Shown one piece after another: positions 44,968-55,562 of a stretch of DNA of 64,000 nt (positions are counted from its first letter, which is position 1; the number at the start of each line of letters is the position of its first letter). Both the position numbers and the translations under genes were made by a program. Under the pieces are notes generated by a model. That model searched no databases and had not been told where the DNA came from. It worked only from the letters and a program-made list of their open reading frames with translations. The stretch is from Crocodylus rhombifer (Eukaryota > Chordata > Crocodylia > Crocodylidae), in the NCBI GenBank assembly GCA_038503035.1, contig JAVSML010001076.1, positions 3,732 to 67,731 on the forward strand. Reading direction: 5' to 3'.

Positions 44968-45951
44968 GTCACAGGACTTTTAAGAGCAGAAACTACCTAG
45001 GGAGAGGGCCCTAAGAGTCAGTCAGAAACCCCACAGGTGCAGGTTACTCTGGCAGCAGGCTAACAAGGGAATTAGCCTGCGCCTGCACCCGGTCAGCTGA
45101 CCTGAAGAAGGCAGAGCCCTGGGCATATATAAACCCTAGGACTGAGACCAGGAGGGGTTAATTTTCTGGCAGCAGTCAGGAGAAGGAGCCTTCATAGAGG
45201 AATCACCCAGAGATGCTGCAGCTGCCTGATATGCTGTGCTTAGGGCTAATGTGGCTCCAGGAACTCACTAGGTACCTTGGGCTGCAAGGCACTTAGTGCT
45301 GGGGGGAAGTTTGATTTATTTAAAGGGACAGAGAACACCCTGAACTGCTTGTGTTATGTTATAGCCCAGAGGCTCATATTTTAGTTGCTGTTTATAGACT
45401 GGTGGGTCGGGCTGAGGCTATTGGAGAAGGAGGAGGCCTCATTGGTTGGGCCCACTACAGTGTGGGGACCCCAGCGCCAGGGGTTATAGAGACAAAGGGA
45501 ATGAACAGGCCCCAGTGCCAGGGGGCACAGAGACAGGGCTGCTGAGAGTCTAGCACTGGGGTGTGGAGACAAAGGGAATGAACAGACCCAGTGCCAGAGG
45601 CCTCAGAGATAGGGCTGCAGAGATCCCAGTGATGACTGGAGGCCAAGTTAACTGAGGCCTTGGAGGGACGATGTGTGAATGGTAAAGGGCCAGTTTTGAA
45701 GCCACACATCTAGCCCGTAAGGCTTAGGGTGCCCCTTGAGGCAACCATTTTGTGCAGAACTCAAAGGGGTCCAAGAACCCACAGGGTTCAGTGGAATCTA
45801 TAAGGACCATGTCCAAACAATCTCGTGGGCAACCTTCCTATTCATAATAATTACCAACAAGGCATGGCAGGAGAGAAGTGAGTGGCCGTTGGGTGGGATT
45901 GGCACGGTCAAGGAGCCCTAGCGGTATCACAGCTATCCCTGGGGACCCCAT
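44968..45951 (+). mobile_element. LTR-like 1-kb repeat, copy 2
   Basis: Begins tgtcacaggacttttaagag and ends catcccatgaca, so the termini are TGTCA...TGACA with TG/CA ends. A TATA-like box sits in gggcatatataaaccctagg near 45122-45141. Corresponds to copy 1 (23287-24299) in opposite orientation. Internal words gagacaaagggaatgaacag occur twice, 77 bases apart (45489 and 45566). No polyprotein gene is present. Solo LTR is my best reading; a non-autonomous element of another class is possible. Confidence 0.62.
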
Positions 45952-47907
45952 CCCATGACAGTCATGCTGAAGAAAATATAGACACATATTACTTACAGTA
46001 GCATTTTCAGCACTGGCAATATCTTTGCTTCAGAGTTCCAATCAAAGGTGTTACTAAACTCTAGTTAGTTGCTCTAGCAAAGTCCTCTCAACTTGTACCA
46101 TGCCATGGTAGTTAAATGATCTGGTAATGGTTTTGCTGTCATTCTGAGAATAACTTTGACTCTTTGGAATTTGCTCTCCAGAGTGGCTGTTTGATGATTG
46201 TCTAAACCAGATTTAAAGCCTTTCTATGTAGTTTTTCTCTTGGACTGGTATGAATAGCTTTTGTTTGTGTAGTCATGTTTTTTACATTTGGATTGTTTTG
46301 CTTCCAGTTTGTACAACATTTGCTTTTCTGGGATTTCCTAGCTAAAGTTCTAACAGTGTTTCCTTTCTGTCCTGGGATAACATACTTATTAGAGGTTTTG
46401 GGGTTTTTTTAATTGAAGCGCCTCTTAATACTCAGATACTGTAGAAATTCATGAAATGAAAACAACAAATTTAAGTAACACTTTTAAAAGAAATTAAAGA
46501 GAAAAGTAAAAAATGCAATCATAAAACTGCTGTTTAAAAAACACATCAATGAGAGCATTGTAAGTGTTTATAGAAATTAATCTGGCAAGCAAGCACTTTT
46601 GAGCACTGCATTGATATATTGTGAAATGCTGCTACTTTACTGCAGCAAAAATGATCTTCCTGTGATCAGCAGAGGTCACACACAGGCACACACAGTGGCT
46701 GACAGGGGCATTTCTGGTTTCCAGTCATTACAGTTAATCACTTTAAAATACACCTGCTGCTACTTTGTTGCTAAATTAAGAGGCTTGCTTCACTGCTGCC
46801 CTGAATTGGAGTTGAGAATATTTTAAAGTGACAAAATTACTGTTCTACATTTACCCTCTCCCTCACAGCTACAAAATTTCCACTTTAAACTACATTTAAG
46901 ACATGTCTAAATAAGTAATTTTCCTTTTTTCATTGTAGTAATGATAGGTTTTAATGTGCTGCATTCGTCTGTGTAATTTTGTTCCAGTGAACACAGAAAA
47001 ACAGAAAATTTATAGTGAACATGACTAAAAAGGCATTAAAATAGGTAATAATCAAGAAAATTAATGATAACGTCAAAATAGAAACTTCTTAACACTTTTA
47101 CGAAGAAGTGATATTGGAGCCTTAATTTATTTCTCATTTTGGCATAAAATGTGTGACTTTCAGTAATTAAAGTTGCTAATATTTTTGTTTCAATATAGTG
47201 TACTAGGCCTGAAACAGAGTTATATCAATGCCTCTTCATTTAGTCCTATCGTCTTTTTATTTCTTCTGGTACTCAAAGATATTTGAAGTCACTGTAGCTT
47301 TCTTTAATTAGAATATTGTTTTTATGTGACTTATTTCAAAAAATGTGTGTACTGTCCTGCTAATAAGTGAAAAAGCAGATTTGTCTGGGTGGCTGATTGT
47401 AGTGACAACACCAAATTCACAACCAAAAATAATGATGTCTCTAAAGTTTGGATGTTTTTATTGCCTTTGGGTAGTTTCCTCTGAAAGAGTATAAAAGATT
47501 GGTATGGTTATTGCATTTGGAAATTATTTCAATGCCTATTTACAATGAGAACATAAAAGTTTTAGAAATACTTTTTAATAATTAGAAATTAGAAAGCAGA
47601 AAAAAACTATTTTCTCATAAAGCAACATTCTGTGAAAGTTATTCATCAGCACTTGGGGGAGCTTCGTCCTCCCTCCCGACTCCACCTCCCTGGTGGTCTA
47701 TCACAGACCCTGTTTAACTTGAGGTTTACTTAAGAGCTAACTGAGTAATTTTGTCTTTTTCAGGATTTGAATCTCAGCATCAGTTTTTAATGTTACAAAG
47801 TTTCAAAATACCAAGGTCTATTGTTGTCTTTTGTGTTGGCAAAGCTTCAGGAATTGCATTTAAAAAGAAGAAATAAGTATTCACATTGGTCATAAAAATG
47901 GTTTCTA
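45952..47907 (+). other. SGCZ: SGCZ intron, AT-rich
   Basis: About 1.95 kb of AT-rich sequence, no recognised feature. Confidence 0.5.
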
Positions 47908-48655
47908 ATTCATAGATTGTTAGGGGCTGGAAGGGACCTTGCAGATCGAGTGACCCCCAGCAAGGTGACTGTCCAGTCTCCTCTTGAAAACCTCCAGGGT
48001 AGGTGACTGCACTGCCTCTGGAGGGAGTTTATTCCACAGTCTGGTCACCCTGACTGTGAAGGAGTTTTTCTGGTATTAAGCCTGAAGCAGCCTTCCAGGA
48101 GTTTATATCCATTGGTCCTGGTCTTCCCCAGGGGTTTCCTAGTGAACAGCAGTTCACTGAACTCCTGATGCACTCCTCCGATACAGTCGTAAGCTATATC
48201 AGAGGAGTGCATCAACTTTCTCATCTTTAGGCTAAAGAGGCCCAGGTCCCTCAGCCTTTCCTTGTATGGCTTGCCTTGCAAGTCCCTGATCATATGGGTG
48301 GCTCTTCTCTGGACCCTCTCAAGTTTTTCCATGGCCTTATTGAAGTACGGCACCCAGAACTGGACGCAGTACTCCAACTGTGGTCTCACCGGTGCTAAGT
48401 ACAGTGGGAGTCTCACTTCCTTCACAAGATGCATCAGTTGATGCATGCCAGCGTGTAGTTTGCCCTGCTGGCCACCGCATCACGCTGATGATGGCTCATG
48501 TTCTTGCAGTGGTCAGTCATCACCCGTAGGTGCCTTTCAGCCACGGTGCAGGTCAGGCTGTCACCTCCAAGCCTGTATGTATGTTGAGGGTTATTTGCCC
48601 CCAGGTGGAGCACCTTACATTTAGAAGTGTTAAACTTCATCTGATTCCAGTCTGC
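47908..48655 (-). mobile_element. CR1 LINE copy I, 3' fragment
   Basis: Antisense older-subfamily CR1. The 3' part begins near attcatagattgttaggggc. The frame 48045-48446 reads [40 protein letters not shown] and FTRKPLGKTRTNGYKLLEGC. The upstream frame 48434-48640 reads MKFNTSKCKVLHLGANNPQH and TYRLGGDSLTCTVAERHL. Truncated just after RT motif C. Contains an internal hairpin at 48166-48214. Confidence 0.93.
48166..48214. repeat. 18-bp hairpin in CR1-I
   Basis: tgatgcactcctccgata (48166-48183) and tatcagaggagtgcatca (48197-48214) are reverse complements at 17 of 18 positions, with a 13-base loop. It interrupts the conserved region between LRGDL and the downstream tail. Confidence 0.9.
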
Positions 48656-49314
48656 TATTGTTATTTGTCTAATATGTAATTAGACAAATATTAATCTTCA
48701 AATAAGTCTTAAATCAGATTAATACCATAGTCTCAACTGCCTATGCACATGTTTGTCCTTAAAGCTCATCTGCTTTTTGCCAAATGTTACTCTTAACCTC
48801 TTGGCAAGGGTATAGCTGTGTCCTGACAACAGCGCTTTTATAATTCACTTGAAGCTCTTGTGAATCACTATACCTCTACATAGCTCATTATACATCTATA
48901 CTATGGAATCTTATCTAAATCTCACGGAGGAAATGAGTTCAGATCATAATATGATGAGACTTCTGGTTGTTCTTAGATTTGGCTGGGTGAATTATAAAGA
49001 CTTAGGCTTAACTTGGACAAAAGCTTGTCTCATCTTCACTTTTGCTTCCTGAGGAGTGGAGCGGAGCTTTTGTGGAAGGGGGAAGGCTTAGAGGATGGAA
49101 CCATCTTTTAGGTGACCTGGGTACTTAAACCTTCAAAGTAAGGAATACCTTTTTAAACTCTGTCCATGTGGGTATGGATGTTTGGTTATCTGTGGATAAC
49201 TAGTTACCAATAAAATCATAAATGCAAACTTTGAGTTATGAGTGATACTAGTCACCTTAGCACACGCACACGCACGCACTCACCCATTCCAACCCATGTC
49301 ATTTAAACCCAAGT
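48656..49314 (+). other. SGCZ: SGCZ intron
   Basis: Short inverted words attatttgtctaatatg / taattagacaaatatta near 48660-48690 and a cacacgcacacgcacg run near 49262. Otherwise featureless. Confidence 0.45.
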
Positions 49315-49690
49315 ATAGTGTATAATAGCTGCTGTAGTGATTGTGAGAGCACTAGTGTCAGCATATCTACCTATCCAAGGCTCTGGAGTCTGCTGTCAGT
49401 GGTCAGTTTCCTTCAAGGCAATGTCTTCTTCAGAAGGGGGTCACCTGCTTGTCCTTCTGTTTCGGTAGGTCAGGTGTTGGATGACGGTGCCACTGAGGGT
49501 CGCACTTTGCTGCCTTTTATCCCTTCCTGGCAGACTTGTGTGATCCCCCAGCATCATCTCGGTTGCCCATTCCAGAGGTTGCTGGACCAAATGGGTTTTG
49601 AATAGTATATGACATCTGTTAGTCACAGGGGTCTCTGCCTGCTGGTATCTGAAGTTTCGGGAGTCCACCCTTGACTTATTGACTTTACGG
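49315..49690 (-). repeat. Possible LTR-like segment
   Basis: The minus strand has a TATA-like gggataaaaggcagc near 49510-49525, preceded by a mixed 150-base segment and followed by CA-rich leader-like sequence. Only one copy is in the window, so this is a weak structural suggestion. Confidence 0.25.
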
Positions 49691-50984
49691 CTGTATTGTC
49701 ATGGGTTAGAGGAATAGTCAATAAAGTGGGTACTTAGTTCCAGGAAATCAGTTCCTTGGCTTGATTAGCTTAAAATGGCTTGTAGAGTAGAGTTTTGTAA
49801 TGGTACGTTCCTCTGGCTAGGTTATTGTCAATTAACAGCCAGAGGTACTTGGTTTGTTGTTCATACTCACATTCATTCAAGGGACCGCCAATTATAGCAG
49901 CTTTTATCACTTTACAATTGCAATTTCAATGCAGTTTCTAACAACGGTCCAGGGCGTAACTTCATTCTACAGGAAGTACATTCCTTAAGGTTTTAAAAGT
50001 ATAAAATATAAAATACAAAATGCCATGGTAAAGATGAGACTGATGAAATATAAAGAATACACTGTGAGAACTATATAAAAATGCAATGTGAGGTAGTGAG
50101 GATCAAAGGCTACTGGGGACAGTAAGAGAGTTAGGTTAGCACCAGGATATATTTACAGTCTTTGAAGTAGATATTTTAGTTCTAGTGTTTTCTTTAGTGA
50201 CACTGAGCTTAATTGATATGTAAAGGTAGTTTCTAGGTTTCTCCCACAGAAAGCCACTTCCGCTTTCCTGCTTGCTCTGAGCCTTGCAACATGGAGAACA
50301 GCTGAATGTGTGGTATTTGGCACCACAGACACGTCTGCACTCATCTGGACGTGGCCTGTATGAACTTCTCTGAGAAACTTGTAGAAGGAATAAAATATTC
50401 AAACCCAAGAAATCTACTATAAGGTGTTTGCTACCTATGCCCTCTATACAAATAACATCTACCCAAGAAAATAAAACAGATTAAAAGAAGTCCAGGTAGC
50501 AATCAACATTAGATCTTCATTCATCAGTCACAACCTCTCTGGAAACTCTAAATATAGAATGAATTACAGATATCTTGCCAAAAGATACTAGTCTGGTACA
50601 TCAGCATCTCTCTTAGATGATGATTAGCCAGAGATGTATCTGAAATAGGAATGTTTTTCTCATTCAACTTCAAATGCATGAATCCTCAGGATTTGTGTGG
50701 GTTTTTTTAATCTTACCATCTGTAAGAAACAGTTTATTTCTGACTATATAAAGGTCTGTGTCCTGTCTTTATCAATGCCAACCAGATTTCTGTAAGACTT
50801 TTTTAATGTACTTTCCAACTGAATTAATTTAATTTTAATTCATTTGGCCTTCAAAATGCTAGAATTGGAGAGAAAAATAGGGGCAAAAAGCCAGAGCATG
50901 AATTGATTCAATCTTTGCAGGTTAGTCTAACCTCCCTAGATTGAACCAATTTGAAAATGAATAAACATTCACAAAATTCAGACA
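49691..50984 (+). other. SGCZ: SGCZ intron
   Basis: Contains a 9-base perfect hairpin cctctggct / agccagagg (49810-49818 and 49837-49845). A Cys-containing 90-codon antisense frame at 50136-50408 has no known motif arrangement and is not called. Confidence 0.4.
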
Positions 50985-52755
50985 CAAGCCAGGGACCACG
51001 GGGCACTAGAGCAGCCTTTAGCTACAGGGAAGCTGTGTTGTGGGGCGTGGACATCCCTGGCAGTAGCTTGGAGTGAACTGGACAGTCCACTGGCATGGAC
51101 TTGAGCTGGGGTCTCCTGGGAGCTCCCCCCTTACTGCTGCAGTGGCAGGACTAGGATCATAGCCAGATGCCAGCTAGTATGGCTCCTGAAGTAGAGGGGG
51201 CAGGAAAGGGGGTTATTCCCTCCATTACCCCAGGTCTGTCTGCCCCTGCTCGCTCCCTGCATGGGGCAAGTGGTGGGATAAGCCTTCTCCTGCCCTTTCT
51301 GCCAGATGCCAGAGAGAGGGGGGAATAACCCCACCTCCCTATTCCCTTACTTAATGGGCCCTGCTGATCAGCTTCTGGCTGGGTCCCTGACCCTGCCAGT
51401 AGAATGGCATGGGGCAGGACCCTGATGGAGCAGCAGCCCCTTTCCTGGTGTCTGGAGGGTATGAGCCTCTTCCCAGTAGGGGGGCTGTGAGTGGGTGTCA
51501 GAGCTGCCACTGGCTGGGTGGGGCAGGCAGCAGCACCAAGGCTTGGAGAGGGCCATAGGCCCCCAAACCCCCATAGTGCCACCGCTTGTCTATGGTAGCT
51601 CTCCCCATCATACTTCTTCCCCCACCTGCAGTGTGGCTCCACTGCTGGGAAAAGGCTTGTATTTCAAGACACCATGACAGAGGCTGCAGCCCCTGGTGCA
51701 GCCTGGAGCCCCAGCCGCCATGGGCCTGGTGGCAATAGAGGAGATGGCCAGTCATGGAGGAGAAGAGGGAAGTGGGTCTGGAGCCATGGCAGCACGTCCC
51801 CCTGGGAAGGGGGCAGGAAAGGCAGGGTGCCTGCAGCAAGCATCCAGCAGCCCACCTGCTCCTGCAGAGCAAGCTGGGGTGGGGGACTCGGCCAGTGGCC
51901 ACCTGTGCCATCACCTGCCCAGCTAACTTATCCTGGGCACCTGTGTGTGTATGATCCCCAATCTATGGCTGGGCAGTGCATATTCCCCGGTATAGTTAGA
52001 AATGTTGCAAACTCTCACAGACAGTATATTTCCCCTGGCCCTGCAGATTCTGAAGCTGCATTCAGGGGAGAGGCACCAGCTGCCAGCAGGGATGCACCAT
52101 CAGGGTCACCCTCCAGTCTCAGCTGGGGCCCTCTGTATATGCTGGCTACAGCAGCAGCAGACCCAGGACTGGATCTAGCTGCTGGGCTACCTAGTCACTA
52201 TGGTGGAGGAACAACTGGTAGACTTGTGGACCTGGGACTCAGAAGACATTGCTCATGAGCAAGAACAAACCAGGCAGACCAGAAGCTCTGGAACAGGTTC
52301 CTGGCCCACAAGGAGAAGACCCTGGAGGCCCAGGAACCATAAACTGCCGTGGTGGCTGGGGCCATGGGGGCCACAAAGGAGGACTGCTATGTGCTGGACA
52401 CCATCCTGGCCCTGGCAATTGCCCAGGCATCATAGGGTTCAGGTAGTAGCAATGCAGTGACGGGGGTTTGGAGACACCATGGTGAGCCTGTCTACATCAG
52501 TGCACCACACATGGGACAGCCGGAGCCAAGACTGCCTTGGGCCAGGCAGTGGTCACTACAGTGGCAAAGCACAGCAAGAAGGGTGGCCAGCAGAATCTCA
52601 AAGCACTGGATGTCACTCCCAGGACCTGGGGCTGGAACAAATCTGCTCCCAAATGGTTGCACATGTAGACACCTGCCAAGGGTTGGGTTTCCCCGCAGTG
52701 AAGTACTGCAGTGTAAATCCATATAGCACTCATTGTATGTGTAGACGTGCCCAGT
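50985..52755. repeat. GC-rich non-autonomous element block
   Basis: An abrupt GC-rich block inside AT-rich intron, with many overlapping open frames on all strands and no recognised domain. Its right edge (tgtatgtgtagacgtgccca near 52734-52753) resembles family-Y termini (tgggtgcatctacatatgca at 43572 on the other strand). Near 51190-51325 the words gggggttattccctcc and ggggggaataacccc face each other. I read it as one or more non-autonomous DNA elements; boundaries are uncertain. Confidence 0.4.
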
Positions 52756-54550
52756 GAGTCTTTGATTTGGTGTTTGATATAACATTAATCCAGTCTTCAC
52801 AGGCAATAGTGGAATAGAAGAATGTCTGAACCTAAGGAGACAATTAATGTTAACTCTACAGAGAATATAAGAATTAATAAGCTTTTTTAATCCTAATTAA
52901 ACTTTAAGAGCATAAAGCCTGTGATTTCAAGGTTCCTTCAATGGTAAAGTATTCTTGATTAATTATTCTTAATTTCTCCTTGAAAGTTAAATTGTGGGTG
53001 CTTTAGCTTAATAAAGAATTTGTAATGACTCAAAGTTTAAGCTTCAAATGTTCAGTTTCTTCTTTAAATTCTTTTAACTCAATAGAACAAACTGGCATTT
53101 CATCAAAATCCCTTCCTTTATTCCTACTATATGCCACTTCCTTAAACAGACAGTTATAGGACTGTAATAAAATTTACCTTTCTTAGTCATCTCCTGTAAT
53201 TTCAGTAATCTTGAAAGTAAAGTAAATCTTAGCTTTCACCACTTCTTTTCTTAATGAACATTAGGAGGTAGTTGATGCAAACTGATCTCTAGGATTGAAA
53301 GTTTGTCACTGATTTTATTCTGACTTGCCTAGATTGAATCAATTTGCAACTTCACAGACATTACCTCTGGACTGAGGAAATGCAGGCATATGCCTGCAGT
53401 GGCTCAGGCTAGAAGCCAAGGGGCTCTAAAGAAGCCCTCCCTTCCCTTACACAGTACTGAGGTGAGGAGGGTGTGCATAGACCCCTGCAGGATGCTCTTA
53501 TTAGGGAGAGGTGAAAAACCTCTTGCAGTCCCAGGCTCTTCCCCACTCACTGCTCAAGGGGCAGGAGTGTGGCCAGACCTCAGCTCCCAGCTAGGACTCT
53601 GAGGCAAAGGGTGGGGTGGGTTATGCAGTGCATGCATGGGCTACTGGTTCCTCCTGGCTCTGGAGGAACAGCAGTGATGAATTGCAGATAGGGAAGGGGG
53701 TCCCCCAGCAGCTGATTGCTGGTAAACCAGAAGTGCTGCTGGAAAAATGGAAGTACTACTGGTGCTTTTCAGGGGGGACAACAGCCAGTGCTCCCCACTA
53801 CCCGGCCAGCAAAGGCTAATTTCAGGGGGGGGCACATGCCCCCCCATGCTCCCCCTATATGTCACCTATGAGTGCATGCATCTGTTGATGATACTGATCT
53901 TTTCAATCTCCCTCTCCATGCTTCTTCACACTGTCTGCAAACCTGATAGGCAAAGAGAGCCAGCAGGGAGCTGATAACACAGCATTTACCATCCCATCAA
54001 CAAAACAAAAGCCATTGTTTCAAGCTCTTCTTTAAAAGCTTTTTCCATGGAAGGAATGGTGGAGGAACATTACCAGCTGACCTGTTTATTAGCTACAAAA
54101 AGCCCTAACTGGACACTGTTCTGTCTGCCTGTCCCTTTGAAATTGGAGACACACAGACACCTCTCAGCATTAGCTTGCATACCACATGTCTGTGGTCCAT
54201 GGGGCTGGGGTCCATGCTGTGGGAGGAGGGAAGGAGGGTGATCCCTACTTGAGTAGCGAGCAGCAAGGGATGGGCAGGGGGAAGCCAGGCAGACCCTGCT
54301 GTGCCTACAGTCTCTTCTGGAAGTCTGGCTAGGGAGAAGAGGGGTGGTACCAGCTCTGCTCTCTGGAGCAGAGAGCCCAGCCCAGCCCAGAGCTGCAAAG
54401 CATTTGGGATGCTGGGGGACTCTGGTTTAAGTTAAACCAGGAAGGAGTCTGGGACAGACAGTGCATAAACTGGTTTGACTCAAATCAGTTAAGTCTGATA
54501 CTACATTCAACTAGGTTTATCTTAAACCAGTTCCAGCCATTTTGAAACTA
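52756..54550 (+). other. SGCZ: SGCZ intron; GC-richer after 53380
   Basis: 52756-53380 is AT-rich and featureless. 53380-54550 is GC-richer with short frames that I cannot assign. Confidence 0.4.
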
Positions 54551-55242
54551 CCATATTTTCACACATATAGCTTGCACCCATGTATTATCTGCACCCATGA
54601 ATAACCCACAGGAAATTGTGTTTTTGTAAAAAACTCTGCTTATTCCCTGCACCCATGTATTACCTGCACCCTGAGACATGGCCGCAAGCGTGGCTCTACT
54701 GGCGGTGGTGGCGGGGAGCAGGGCTCGCAGCTCCTCATCCCTTCCCTCCCCTCCCCTCCCTTCCCCTGCAGAGCACCGATCCTCGCTGCCGCCACCAGCC
54801 ACACTCTGCTGGGCACAGCTGCCGGAGCTGGAGTTGGAGCTGGAGCCGGAGCTGGAGCTGGAGCCGGAGTCCACAGCTGGGGACAGACTTGCAGGCTCTG
54901 CAGGGGAGGGGAGGGATGAGGAGCTGTGAGCTGTGGGCTCCAGCAGCCGTGCCCAGCAGAGTGCAGCTGGCGGCAGCAGGGAGCGGAGCTCTGCAAGGGG
55001 GGGAGCGGAGGGACGAGAAACTGCGAGCCCCGCTCCCTGCTGCCACCACCAGCCGCACTCTGCTGGGCATGGCCCCCAGAGCTGGAGCCGGAGCTGGAGT
55101 TGAAGCCCGCAGCTGGGGACAGGCGGGGGCAAGCTATGGTGTTCTAAGGACTCTGCATAGCCCACATGCTTGTATAGTACGCACCCACCCGTCAAGTTTT
55201 TAAAAACATGTATAGCCCACGGGCTATATGCACGAAAATACA
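54551..55242. mobile_element. Non-autonomous TIR element, GC-rich core
   Basis: The left end reads ccatattttcacacatatag; the right end, reverse-complemented, reads ctgtattttcgtgcatatag, about 80% matching terminal inverted repeats. Subterminal words cacccatgtatta and atagcccac repeat. The core holds GC-rich repeats: the word actctgctgggca occurs at 54801 and 55056 in one sense and inverted near 54951, and ggagctggagccggagctgg arrays lie near 54833-54870. No transposase. Long frames in the core come from low-complexity sequence. Confidence 0.65.
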
Positions 55243-55437
55243 GTGCATATGTACACTGTTTATGTACAGTGTTTATGTATGTTTTGTTAAAGGTTTAAAC
55301 TAGTTTCTGATCACTTAAACTGGTTTATGTGTAATGTCCGTCCCAAACCCAGGTCTGAGGGTGTTGAATTTTGCTGCTTCTTTTTTAAAAAGTTGAAGTT
55401 TTCATTTCAAAGTGGCTATTTACAGTATCTCCCATGT

Positions 55438-55562
55438 TTCAGGAATACAGGTTGTAGCTATGTTGGTCTATGGGCAAAACCAATCAGAACTCTTGGTAGA
55501 AGTGTTATCTTTCATTAGACCAAGTAGATAGTTGCAAAAAAAATCTTTATCCCTGAAGTCTG
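55438..55562 (-). repeat. Dispersed repeat family X, long fragment
   Basis: ggttgtagctatgttggtct, then aatcagaactcttggtagaa and tatctttcattagaccaagt match the 'gtagccgtgttggtct ... tcttttattagaccaac' end of the family. Confidence 0.6.

Noticed and set aside
50136..50408. Cys-containing 90-codon antisense frame as a small exon or peptide
   Set aside because: The cysteine spacing matches nothing I recognise and there is no supporting splice or promoter context.
51157..52258. 161- and 194-codon open frames
   Set aside because: Overlapping frames on both strands of a GC-rich repeat block, low complexity, no domain or splice context.
54548..55203. 215- and 195-codon open frames
   Set aside because: They span the GC-rich core of a TIR element and consist of repeated Ala/Pro/Glu-Leu low-complexity translation.
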